Positions 1-6,586 of a DNA stretch of 12,659 nt are shown here, piece by piece; the first letter of the stretch is position 1, and each line of letters opens with the position of its first letter. This DNA comes from Trebonia sp. (GTDB lineage Bacteria; Actinomycetota; Actinomycetes; Streptosporangiales; Streptosporangiaceae). The position numbers and the translations under genes are program-made. Below the pieces are notes generated by a model that searched no databases, was not told where the DNA came from, and saw only the letters and a program-made list of their open reading frames with translations. The stretch is taken from contig JASHXJ010000319.1 of NCBI GenBank assembly GCA_030043595.1, positions 1 to 12,659 on the forward strand, read 5' to 3'.

Positions 1-404
1 ACAGCCTGCTGCCCCATCCGCTCGGCGACGAACCGCAGCGCGCTGGTCGCCAGGTCGTCGTAGGCGTGCTCGAAGGCGCTTCGCCCGGCGTCAGTGATGA
101 CGAACAGCTTGGCCGGCCGTCCCCGGCCGCGATTGCCGTAGGTGCGGGCGGTGCGTGTCTCGATCATGCCCTCGGCGATGAGGTTGTCCAGGTGCCGCCG
201 GATGGCCGCGGGAGTGAGCCCCAGCCGGCCGCCCAGCGTCGCGGCCGTCGACGGGCCCAGCTCGAGGATCAGCCTGGCGACCTGGCCGCGGGTACCGCGC
301 TCGGTGAGCGCGCCGCCATGAGGTACAGCGCTCGGACCGGACGCCTGATTCCCGGCGCCGCGCGCGGCGGCGCCGGGCGCCTCGGGCATCCCGGCTCTTT
401 TCAC
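1..404 (-). CDS. sufR: SufR-type iron-sulfur cluster assembly regulator, partial (C-terminus beyond left edge)
   Basis: The minus-strand reading frame is open to the left edge and gives about 134 N-terminal residues of a winged helix-turn-helix repressor. After a low-complexity lead it reads TERGTRGQVARLILELGPST, then a recognition-helix region (LTPAAIRRHLDNLIAEGMIE) and a wing with YGNRGRGRPAKLFVITDAGR, followed by FEHAYDDLATSALRFVAE. This arrangement matches actinobacterial SufR (compare M. tuberculosis Rv1460), which represses the suf operon and senses its own 4Fe-4S cluster. The cluster-binding cysteines lie in the C-terminal half and are not visible here, so cluster binding is inferred from the family. 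The start chosen is GTG at 404 (V-K-R), which fits my memory of the N-termini of relatives. ATG at 389, behind a weak AAGAG, is an alternative. The sulfatase gene is divergent. The sufBDC genes would be expected beyond position 1, but this cannot be verified. Confidence 0.8.
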   Translation of the reverse strand, partial: MKRAGMPEAPGAAARGAGNQASGPSAVPHGGALTERGTRGQVARLILELGPSTAATLGGRLGLTPAAIRRHLDNLIAEGMIETRTARTYGNRGRGRPAKLFVITDAGRSAFEHAYDDLATSALRFVAERMGQQA

Positions 405-416
405 AACATCAGTGTG
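402..416. promoter_or_regulatory. Inverted repeat CACA-N7-TGTG at the sufR start, candidate autoregulatory operator
   Basis: Perfect 4-bp arms (402-405 and 413-416) flank seven bases. The repeat overlaps the proposed GTG start of sufR and lies just downstream of an AT-rich TATTTA (minus strand, 425-420) that could be its -10 element. A repressor bound here would block initiation. SufR proteins are known to bind CAC/GTG-type repeats at their own promoters, but the exact consensus is not claimed here. The arms are short, so chance is possible. Confidence 0.35.
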
Positions 417-456
417 CCGTAAATAGCATGGCCGTCGCAAGTTTTTCTCAACATCG

Positions 457-474
457 ACGTGACTTAAATCACGT
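457..474. promoter_or_regulatory. 18-bp near-perfect palindrome ACGTGA-N6-TCACGT in the sufR/sulfatase divergent region
   Basis: The arms ACGTGA (457-462) and TCACGT (469-474) pair perfectly around CTTAAA, so 16 of 18 positions are symmetric. It lies 53 bp upstream of the sufR start and 110 bp upstream of the sulfatase start, in one of the few AT-rich spots of the intergenic region. The TTAAAT core could also serve as a plus-strand -10. It looks like a dimeric regulator site; the regulator is unknown. A second, smaller repeat, CACCC-N5-GGGTG (499-513), follows in the sulfatase leader. Confidence 0.55.
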
Positions 475-573
475 TGCCGGCTCGCGTGCACCGGCGTTCA
501 CCCATCGCGGGTGGCGCTAAGACGCGCGTGCCGCTGAAACGATCCCCCTGCGAGCCGTCTGCCAGCGAGAACC

Positions 574-579
574 GGGGAG
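574..579 (+). promoter_or_regulatory. Ribosome binding site GGGGAG fixing the sulfatase start
   Basis: GGGGAG ends five bases before GTG at 585. It supports this start over the TTG at 474, which opens the same frame but adds 37 residues that look unlike the family and would overlap the palindrome at 457-474. Confidence 0.75.
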
Positions 580-584
580 CCACG

Positions 585-2936
585 GTGGCCAAGCCATTCA
601 GGGGAACAATCAACGTCGACATCCGTGACTCCGAGCCGGACTGGACGCCGTTCGAGCCGCCGGTCGCGCCCTACGGCGCGCCCAACGTGCTCTGCATCGT
701 CCTGGACGATGTCGGTTTCTCGGCGATGAGCTGCTACGGCGGGCCGATCGAGACGCCGAACATCGACCGGATAGCCGCGCAGGGGGTCCGGTACACCCAG
801 TGGCATACCACTGCGCTGTGCTCCCCCACTCGGTCCTGCCTGCTGACTGGCCGTAACCACACCCGTAACAGCATGGCCTGCATCACCGAGGCGGCGATCG
901 GATTCCCGAACGCCAGCGGGACCATCCCGCCGGAGAACGGGATGCTCTCCGAGATCATCGGCGAGCGGGGCTGGAACACCTACATGGTCGGCAAGTGGCA
1001 CCTGTGCCCGGAGGCGGAGGAGAACGTCGCATCGCCGCGGCGGAACTGGCCGACCGGGCGGGGGTTCGAGCGGTTCTACGGGTTCCTCGGCGCGGAGACC
1101 AACCAGTGGTATCCGGACCTGGTCTACGACAACCATCCCGTGGACCAGCCGCGGGCGCCGGAAGAGGGCTATCACCTGACCGAGGACATCACCGACAAGG
1201 CGCTTGAGTTCATCAAGGACGCCAAGGTGATCGCGCCCGACAAGCCGTTCTTCCTGTACTTCGCGCCGGGCGCGTGCCACGCGCCGCATCACGCGCCGAA
1301 GGAGTGGATCGACAAGTTCCGCGGCCGGTTCGACATGGGATACGAGGCGATGCGCGAGCAGACCCTGGCCAGGCAGAAGGAGACGGGCATCGTCCCGCAC
1401 GACACCTCGCTTCCGCCTGTTAACCCGCTGGGGACGTCGCAGACGCACACGGACCCCGCCAAGCCGATGCCCGAGGTGGACAACACCAGGCCCTGGGACT
1501 CCCTGTCCGCCGACGAGAGGCGGCTGTTCTGCCGGATGGCCGAGGTGTACGCGGGGTTCCTCGCCCACGCCGACCACCACATCGGCCGCCTCCTTGACTA
1601 CCTGGAGGAAACCGGCCAGCGCGACAACACGCTGGTCATCCTGGTTTCCGACAATGGCGCGTCGGGCGAGGGCGGGCCGAACGGGTCGGTGAACGAGAAC
1701 AAGGTCGTCAACGGCATCCCGGATGACATGGCCGCGAACCTCGCGATGGTCGACGACCTGGGCGGCCCGAAGACGTACAACCACTACCCGACCGGCTGGG
1801 CGATGGCGTTCAACACGCCGTTCAAGATGTGGAAGCGGTATGAGTTCAACGGCGGCACCGCCGACCCGTGCATCATCTCCTGGCCGAGGGGCACGAAGGC
1901 CCGCGGGCAGATCCGGCACCAGTACCACCACGCCATCGACATCGCGCCGACGATCCTCGACGTGCTCGACATCCAGGCTCCGGACGCCATCAAGGGCTAC
2001 ACCCAGACGCCCTTCGACGGCGTCAGCATGCGCTACAGCTTCGACGACGCGGCCGCCAGGTCCGCGAGGCGGACCCAGTTCTACTCCATGCTGGGCTCGC
2101 GCGGCATCTGGCACGACGGCTGGAAAGCCGTCACGACCCACATCGTGTGCGCTGGGTGGAGCGACTTCGGCGGCGACACCTGGGAGCTGTACCACACCGA
2201 CGCCGACCGGTCAGAATGCCACGACCTGGCCGGCCAGCAGCCCGAGCGACTGCGGGACATGATCAACTTGTGGTACGCGGAGGCCGGCTCGAACGGGGCG
2301 TTCCCGCTCGACGACCGCGGCCCTGTGGAGATCCTCACCACGCCGCGTCCCGTGCTGACCGCGCCCCGGGACAGCTACGTCTACTACCCCGGCACGGCCG
2401 AGGTTCCCGAGGCGCAGGCGGTCAACGTCCGCAATCGCTCGTACTCGGTCGGGGCGCTCATCGACAACCCGGGGGGTGCCTGGGGCGTCATTTTCGCGCA
2501 CGGCTCGCGATTCGGCGGTCACGCGCTCTACATCAGGGACAACAGGCTGCACTACGTCTACAACTTCGTCGGGATCGAGGAGCAGCGGATCGTCGCCACC
2601 GAGGAGATCCCCACCGGGGAGAACCTCATCTTCTCCGCGTCGTTCGCCAAGGACGGCGAGGACCCGCCGGGCGTGGCGACCGGGCTGCTGTCGCTGTACT
2701 ACGGCGACAGGAAGGTCGGCGAGGGCCGGATCAGGACGCAGCCAGGGAAGTTCGCCATCGCCGGCGAGGGGCTGTGCGTCGGGCGGGACATGGGTGAGGC
2801 GGTCACCGACGATTACCCCGGCAGCAGGCCGTGGCGGTTCGCTGACGGCACGATCCGGCGCCTGGTCGTGAACGTGAGCGGCAGGCCGTACGTCGACCTC
2901 GAGCGTGAGGCCGTCGCCATGCTCGCCAGGGAGTAA
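585..2936 (+). CDS. atsA: Arylsulfatase, AtsA/Rv0711 type (formylglycine-dependent)
   Basis: Type I sulfatase of 783 residues, hydrolysing sulfate esters; the natural substrate is unknown. The N-terminal metal-binding stretch VLDDVGFSAMSCYGG (about 39-53) is followed by the signature CSPTRSCLLTGR, with Cys79 as the residue converted to formylglycine. Further conserved sites are GKWHL, GACHAPHHAPKEW (active-site histidines) and VSDNGASGEGGPNGS (metal-binding Asp-Asn). The catalytic domain runs to about residue 590. The last ~160 residues form a C-terminal region with LFAHGSRFGGHALY-like beta-sandwich character, as in M. tuberculosis AtsA (Rv0711) and AtsD (about 787 residues), so the gene is full length. 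No signal peptide is visible, so the enzyme is probably cytoplasmic. It is translated from GTG behind GGGGAG. The FGE gene starts six bases after its stop, which strongly implies co-transcription. The gene symbol is given by similarity to the mycobacterial gene. Confidence 0.93.
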   Translation: MAKPFRGTINVDIRDSEPDWTPFEPPVAPYGAPNVLCIVLDDVGFSAMSCYGGPIETPNIDRIAAQGVRYTQWHTTALCSPTRSCLLTGRNHTRNSMACITEAAIGFPNASGTIPPENGMLSEIIGERGWNTYMVGKWHLCPEAEENVASPRRNWPTGRGFERFYGFLGAETNQWYPDLVYDNHPVDQPRAPEEGYHLTEDITDKALEFIKDAKVIAPDKPFFLYFAPGACHAPHHAPKEWIDKFRGRFDMGYEAMREQTLARQKETGIVPHDTSLPPVNPLGTSQTHTDPAKPMPEVDNTRPWDSLSADERRLFCRMAEVYAGFLAHADHHIGRLLDYLEETGQRDNTLVILVSDNGASGEGGPNGSVNENKVVNGIPDDMAANLAMVDDLGGPKTYNHYPTGWAMAFNTPFKMWKRYEFNGGTADPCIISWPRGTKARGQIRHQYHHAIDIAPTILDVLDIQAPDAIKGYTQTPFDGVSMRYSFDDAAARSARRTQFYSMLGSRGIWHDGWKAVTTHIVCAGWSDFGGDTWELYHTDADRSECHDLAGQQPERLRDMINLWYAEAGSNGAFPLDDRGPVEILTTPRPVLTAPRDSYVYYPGTAEVPEAQAVNVRNRSYSVGALIDNPGGAWGVIFAHGSRFGGHALYIRDNRLHYVYNFVGIEEQRIVATEEIPTGENLIFSASFAKDGEDPPGVATGLLSLYYGDRKVGEGRIRTQPGKFAIAGEGLCVGRDMGEAVTDDYPGSRPWRFADGTIRRLVVNVSGRPYVDLEREAVAMLARE
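2929..2933 (+). promoter_or_regulatory. Ribosome binding site for FGE inside the sulfatase 3' end
   Basis: GGGAG lies within the last sense codons of the sulfatase gene, eight bases before the FGE GTG at 2942. The two genes are thus translationally close and probably share one mRNA. Confidence 0.6.
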
Positions 2937-2941
2937 TCACG

Positions 2942-3871
2942 GTGGCGGCGGCAGCGGCCGCGGGCCGCCCCGCGCAGAGCCCGCCGAAGAACATGGTCTG
3001 GGTGCCCGGCGGGAGCTTCCTCATGGGGTCGGCGGACTTCTACCCGGAAGAGCGCCCGGTCCGCCGCGTCGCAGTCGACGGCTTCTGGATGGACTCCCGC
3101 CCGGTCACGGTCGCGGAGTTCCGGCGCTTCGTGCGGGCGACCGGCTACGTGACGGTCGCCGAGCGGCCGCTCGACCCCGCCCAGTACCCGTCCGCCGACC
3201 CGGCCCTGCTGGTTCCCGGCTCGCTGGTCTTCTTCCCCGCCAGCGAGCCGGTGGACCTGCGCGACGTGTCGCAGTGGTGGCGGTACACGCCCGGCGCTTC
3301 CTGGCGCCACCCGCGCGGCCCTGGCAGCACGCTGCACGGCCTGGACCAGCACCCGGTCACCCACGTGGCGGCGGAAGACGCTGACGCCTACGCGGCCTGG
3401 GCGGGCAGGGAACTGCCGACAGAAGCCGAATGGGAGTTCGCCGCGCGCGGCGGCCTTGAGGGCGCCGTCTTCACCTGGGGGGACGATCCCGCGCCGCGGG
3501 GCAGGGTGATGGCCAACACGTGGCAGGGTGAGTTCCCCTGGCTGAACCTAAAGCCGCCGCGCAAGCGCGGGACATCGCCGGCCGGGACCTTCCCGCCCAA
3601 CGGCTTCGGGCTCTACGACATGGCCGGAAACGTATGGGAGTGGACCAGCGACCACTACGCCGTCCAGCCCGCGCCGACAGCGTGCTGCGTCCCGGAACCG
3701 GGAGCGCACATCCCGCGCCGCGTGATCAAGGGCGGTTCGCACCTGTGCGCGCCGAACTACTGCCTCCGGTACCGGCCGGCCGCCCGCCAGGGCGAGGCGG
3801 TCGACACCTCGACCGCGCACCTGGGGTTCCGTTGCGTCATCCGTCAGATCGAGCCCGGCGGCTCGATGTAG
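2942..3871 (+). CDS. Formylglycine-generating enzyme (sulfatase-activating, SUMF1/EgtB-type fold)
   Basis: This 309-residue protein oxidises the cysteine of the CxPxR motif in sulfatases to C-alpha-formylglycine with O2 and Cu(I). Family marks in order are MVWVPGGSFLMGS near residue 18, FYPEERPVRRVAVDGFWMD, the PVTVAEFRRFVRATGYVTVAE stretch, HPVTHVAAEDADAYAAWAGR, LPTEAEWEFAARGG, ANTWQGEFPW, GFGLYDMAGNVWEWTSD and the C-terminal GGSHLCAPNYCLRYRPAAR, then LGFRCV. Cys269 and Cys274, five residues apart, match the catalytic pair known from S. coelicolor FGE (Cys272/Cys277), so the enzyme should be active. It most resembles M. tuberculosis Rv0712, which likewise follows the sulfatase Rv0711. GTG at 2942 is used; an internal ATG at residue 18 sits right at the domain start and has weaker support. 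The last 28 bases overlap the convergent DUF6458 gene. Confidence 0.94.
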   Translation: MAAAAAAGRPAQSPPKNMVWVPGGSFLMGSADFYPEERPVRRVAVDGFWMDSRPVTVAEFRRFVRATGYVTVAERPLDPAQYPSADPALLVPGSLVFFPASEPVDLRDVSQWWRYTPGASWRHPRGPGSTLHGLDQHPVTHVAAEDADAYAAWAGRELPTEAEWEFAARGGLEGAVFTWGDDPAPRGRVMANTWQGEFPWLNLKPPRKRGTSPAGTFPPNGFGLYDMAGNVWEWTSDHYAVQPAPTACCVPEPGAHIPRRVIKGGSHLCAPNYCLRYRPAARQGEAVDTSTAHLGFRCVIRQIEPGGSM

Positions 3872-4074
3872 CGGCGCTCCTCGTAGACCTGGGTAGCCCG
3901 CTGGTTGCGGCGCCGGATGACGGCGACCGCGACGCTCGCGATGAGCCCGATGCCCCCGCCGATCATGAAGATCACGCCCACGACCTGCAGGTCGACGTAA
4001 TTGCCCGACCAGCTGACGGCGAAACGCAGGATCGCGCCGAGGATGAGAAGGAAGGCACTGATGCCAACACCCAC
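3844..4074 (-). CDS. DUF6458 family small membrane protein
   Basis: This 76-residue protein has two hydrophobic segments (about residues 4-20 and 30-49, the latter with VVGVIFMIGGGIGLIASVAV), a run of arginines (RRRNQR), and a short tail VYEERRYIEPPGSI. This two-helix layout with an Arg-rich stop and acidic/basic tail fits the actinobacterial DUF6458 family, whose function is unknown. The start is GTG at 4074 behind a clear GGGAGG (4084-4089) nine bases away. It lies 94 bases downstream of the GAP-family gene on the same strand and may be transcribed with it. Its stop lies inside the FGE gene (28-base convergent overlap), so no separate terminator fits between the two. Confidence 0.8.
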   Translation of the reverse strand: MGVGISAFLLILGAILRFAVSWSGNYVDLQVVGVIFMIGGGIGLIASVAVAVIRRRNQRATQVYEERRYIEPPGSI

Positions 4075-4168
4075 GGTCGCCGACCTCCCTTCCTATGATG
4101 CCTTGTGACTACTTCACTCCCCCGGCGGCCCCCTCGGCCTCACCCTGGGCGGGCGAATCAACCGGGCG

Positions 4169-4834
4169 TTACAGCACCCCCGCCACGCCCAGGGCGCCAT
4201 TGACGACAAGCACTGCGCCGCACAGCGCGATCGCGTAGATCGCGACCGTCTTGCCGTGCGCGTGCAGCCAGTCGCTGATCGCCTTGAGGACCCGCGTCGT
4301 GCCCTGCGGGGCGGCCAGGAAGCCCAGCAGCGGCAGCCAGACCGCCAGGCACGTGATCAAGATGATGAGCACCAGGGCCAGTGCCGTGATCGCGACACCC
4401 GCCCGCGCCGTGGCGGGCACCTGGACGGCTGCGATGAACGTCGCCGACGGTGCGAACACGAGCACGCCGACGGCGAAGGCCGTCCGCGCTGACGGGCGGG
4501 AGATGAGCCGCGATATGAGCCCCTGCTTCGGCTGTGCCGGATCGGGAGCGGGCTTCTTGCGCCTGGCGAGGAACGCAGCGGTGCCCAGCGCGAGGACGCC
4601 AAGGCCCAGGCGCAGGCCGTACCGCGGGTCGTGTCCGCGCGGCAGGTTCAGGCCGGTGACGCGCAGCACGTAGAGCACCACGACCGCCATGACCACGGTC
4701 ATGGTGAAGGCGCCGATCACGTACGCCACCGCGGTCAGCCGGGGGTTGGCCGAGGCGAGGAACACGGCCATGATGATGAGCGCTGTCGGCGAGACGGCCG
4801 CGAGCAGGGCGAAACCCACCGCCTGGGCGATCAT
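4169..4834 (-). CDS. GAP/Sap-family membrane protein (sulfolipid-1-addressing protein family)
   Basis: This 221-residue integral membrane protein has about six helices (roughly residues 5-27, 34-58, 71-90, 117-139, 145-172 and 195-220). A basic cytoplasmic loop lies between the third and fourth helices (RRKKPAPDPAQPKQG). The opening MIAQAVGFALLAAVSPTALI, with its Ser-Pro early in helix 1, is typical of the LysE-like GAP/Sap family. The family is named for M. tuberculosis Sap (Rv3821), which helps move sulfolipid-1 to the surface. Most members have no proven cargo, so a small-molecule or lipid export role is inference. The ATG at 4834 follows the stop of the upstream membrane protein by 24 bases, with GAGGG close by, pointing to an operon. 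The nearby sulfatase is on the other strand, and a functional link between them is only suggestive. Confidence 0.83.
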   Translation of the reverse strand: MIAQAVGFALLAAVSPTALIIMAVFLASANPRLTAVAYVIGAFTMTVVMAVVVLYVLRVTGLNLPRGHDPRYGLRLGLGVLALGTAAFLARRKKPAPDPAQPKQGLISRLISRPSARTAFAVGVLVFAPSATFIAAVQVPATARAGVAITALALVLIILITCLAVWLPLLGFLAAPQGTTRVLKAISDWLHAHGKTVAIYAIALCGAVLVVNGALGVAGVL

Positions 4835-4858
4835 GCCCTCATCCCGCCGGCACGTCGC

Positions 4859-6376
4859 TCATCGCGGTGGCGCCGGTTGCGGGCCGGCTGGGGTCGCCCC
4901 GGATCGCCCGCCGATCAGCTCGATCAGGCCGAGCACCACGAGCAGCACCACCAGGATCCAGATGACGACAGGCACGGTCGGATGACCCCAGAAGACGAAG
5001 ACCAGTGCGGCCACCGCGACCGCTGCCGCGCGGAGCAGGGTCTTGTGCGCGCCGGTCCACTCGCCGACCGGCCCGGTCCGCACCCCCGCCTGCTCACCGC
5101 GGGTGCGCACCCAGCCGATGCCGGACTGCACCGCCCGCCTGCTGCGGACGGCGGTGACCGATGGGCCGCTCAGGAACGCGCCGGCCGCGATGATCAGGGC
5201 GACCACGAGAATCACCCGCAGCCCTTGCCTGACGAACCGGATCAGGGTGTCGTAGGCGGCCGCCGCCGCGTCGGACGGGAGCACCGACGACGGGACGCTG
5301 TTCAGGTAGATGGTGCGGGCGATCGTCAGCGCGATGCCGAGTACGAGCATCGACGCGGCCAGGCCGAGCGCCGCGCCGATCAGCGCGCGCCGGTGGCGGC
5401 GGGCTATGTAGATCCCCACGGCGAGCAGCACGAGCGCCAGCAGGGGCAGCACCCAGCGCAGCGTGACGATCAGCCGGTAGCCCTGCTGGGCCTTGGCCAG
5501 GTTAGGCGCCTCGAACAGCGGGAACGTGGCGTTGACCGTCGGCAGCTTCTCCACGATCGTCAGCCCTTGCGCGACGAGCTGCTGTTTCACCTGCGTGATG
5601 AGCGGGCCAATGTTGAGGACGACCTCGTTGTTCACGACGCTCACCGCCCCGCCGCCCTGGCCCGACAGGACCCGCACCACCCCGGCGTGCGCGACCCGGT
5701 TGGCCTGCGTCCACACCGCTGCCACCGCGGGGCTGGCGACAATCCGGGAGACGGCGCTGGCGATCGCCCCGTCCACTCCGCTTGAGATCGGCCCGGCGAA
5801 GCTCTTCAGCAGGCTCGCGAGCCGGGTCAGGTGGTTAGCCTGGGCCTGATCGGCGGCCTGAGCCGTGAGCCCCTGCACGTCCAGCTGGCTGGTGATCTGG
5901 TGCGTGATCTTGGCGCTGAGCGCCTGCTGGATCGGCGGCTCCGAGATCAGCGGCGCCATGTTGGCCACGTACCGGTCTGTGTTGGACACCTGGTTGGCCG
6001 CCCAGACGCCCAGGACCGAGACGGGGGCCAGCACGCAGCCCAAGACGATGAGCACCGCCGACACGGGTGCACGCCAGCGGCCCTTCCGCGGCGGACCGCC
6101 GCTCCGCCCGGCGCTCTGCTTTTTCAGGTCGCGGATTTCGGCACGCAGCCGCTCGATCTCGGCATGCTCGTCCGCGCCGCCTGCCGCGGGCTCGCCGCTT
6201 TCCGCGGGCCCCCGTCCTGTTCTCGGCTGCGGAACCGGCTGCGGGCCCGCCATTTCTTCGGTCTCGTCAGTCGCGGGCGCGCCTGGGGAGCCCGCCGCGC
6301 CCGCGGGTTTGCGCGCTTCGGCGCCCTTCCTCTCGGAGCCGGCTGCCGCGCCGGGTCCGTCGCTGTCCTCGGACAA
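4859..6376 (-). CDS. Actinobacterial integral membrane protein with coiled-coil N-terminus and extracytoplasmic domain, function unknown
   Basis: This 505-residue protein begins with a disordered Ala/Pro/Gly/Glu-rich cytoplasmic part (about 1-68) and a short coiled coil (about 69-88, HAEIERLRAEIRDLKKQ). A membrane helix follows (104-126), then a probably extracytoplasmic domain (131-300) opening with NTDRYVANMAPLISEPPIQQ. Five more helices follow (about 302-324, 331-355, 384-404, 447-463 and 466-490). The NTDRYVxxMAPL motif after the first helix recurs in uncharacterised membrane proteins of streptomycetes and relatives; I know no assigned function. The TTG start at 6376 is supported by AGGAG (6382-6386) six bases upstream and by the lack of a better in-frame start. 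It is the first gene of a likely minus-strand operon with the GAP-family gene 24 bases downstream, and it is divergent from the SHOCT gene. Confidence 0.75.
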   Translation of the reverse strand: MSEDSDGPGAAAGSERKGAEARKPAGAAGSPGAPATDETEEMAGPQPVPQPRTGRGPAESGEPAAGGADEHAEIERLRAEIRDLKKQSAGRSGGPPRKGRWRAPVSAVLIVLGCVLAPVSVLGVWAANQVSNTDRYVANMAPLISEPPIQQALSAKITHQITSQLDVQGLTAQAADQAQANHLTRLASLLKSFAGPISSGVDGAIASAVSRIVASPAVAAVWTQANRVAHAGVVRVLSGQGGGAVSVVNNEVVLNIGPLITQVKQQLVAQGLTIVEKLPTVNATFPLFEAPNLAKAQQGYRLIVTLRWVLPLLALVLLAVGIYIARRHRRALIGAALGLAASMLVLGIALTIARTIYLNSVPSSVLPSDAAAAAYDTLIRFVRQGLRVILVVALIIAAGAFLSGPSVTAVRSRRAVQSGIGWVRTRGEQAGVRTGPVGEWTGAHKTLLRAAAVAVAALVFVFWGHPTVPVVIWILVVLLVVLGLIELIGGRSGATPAGPQPAPPR

Positions 6377-6449
6377 CGCTCGCTCCTGCCGCCGTCACCG
6401 AGTCACTTCCATCGGTGGACCATGTTGCCCTGCTTCGGGGCGGGTCTTA

Positions 6450-6511
6450 TCACCCGTCAGAGGTGAACACCGTCACCCGGTGCCGGCTGACGGCCGGCAG
6501 TCACCCGGTGC
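6450..6511. repeat. Repeated TCACCCG boxes with a central GCCGGC inverted repeat between two divergent genes
   Basis: The 12-mer GTCACCCGGTGC occurs at 6472-6483 and again at 6500-6511, 28 bases apart. A third partial copy (TCACCCG) begins at 6450. Between the two full copies is GCCGGC-N5-GCCGGC (6482-6498). The cluster lies in the 210-bp intergenic region between the 505-residue membrane protein (minus) and the SHOCT gene (plus). It is therefore placed to control either gene, perhaps as a multi-site operator. No convincing -35/-10 pair was seen beside it. Confidence 0.45.
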
Positions 6512-6586
6512 GGGTGGCTTAGCCGTGCGCTTGCGTGGCAGGCAGATCATGAACCACTCGGCAGGACCTGTAGGGGAGGAACACCG

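Noticed and set aside
66..422. Plus-strand open frame over the sufR region
   Set aside because: Low-complexity translation; the minus strand carries a recognisable helix-turn-helix protein.
474..584. Upstream TTG extension of the sulfatase frame
   Set aside because: It adds 37 residues unlike the family. GTG 585 has an excellent ribosome binding site and gives a length matching known homologues.
498..2195. Long minus-strand open frame (565 codons) opposite the sulfatase gene
   Set aside because: It is antisense to a well-supported sulfatase, is Arg/Val/Gly-rich with no recognisable domain, and is expected by chance in GC-rich coding DNA.
4098..4168. Possible terminator between the GAP-family and DUF6458 genes
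   Set aside because: GC-rich, but no convincing stem followed by a T tract; the two genes may be co-transcribed.
4631..5785. Plus-strand open frame of 384 codons opposite the membrane protein genes
   Set aside because: His/Arg/Asp/Gln-rich shadow translation, no family features, and no supported ribosome binding site.
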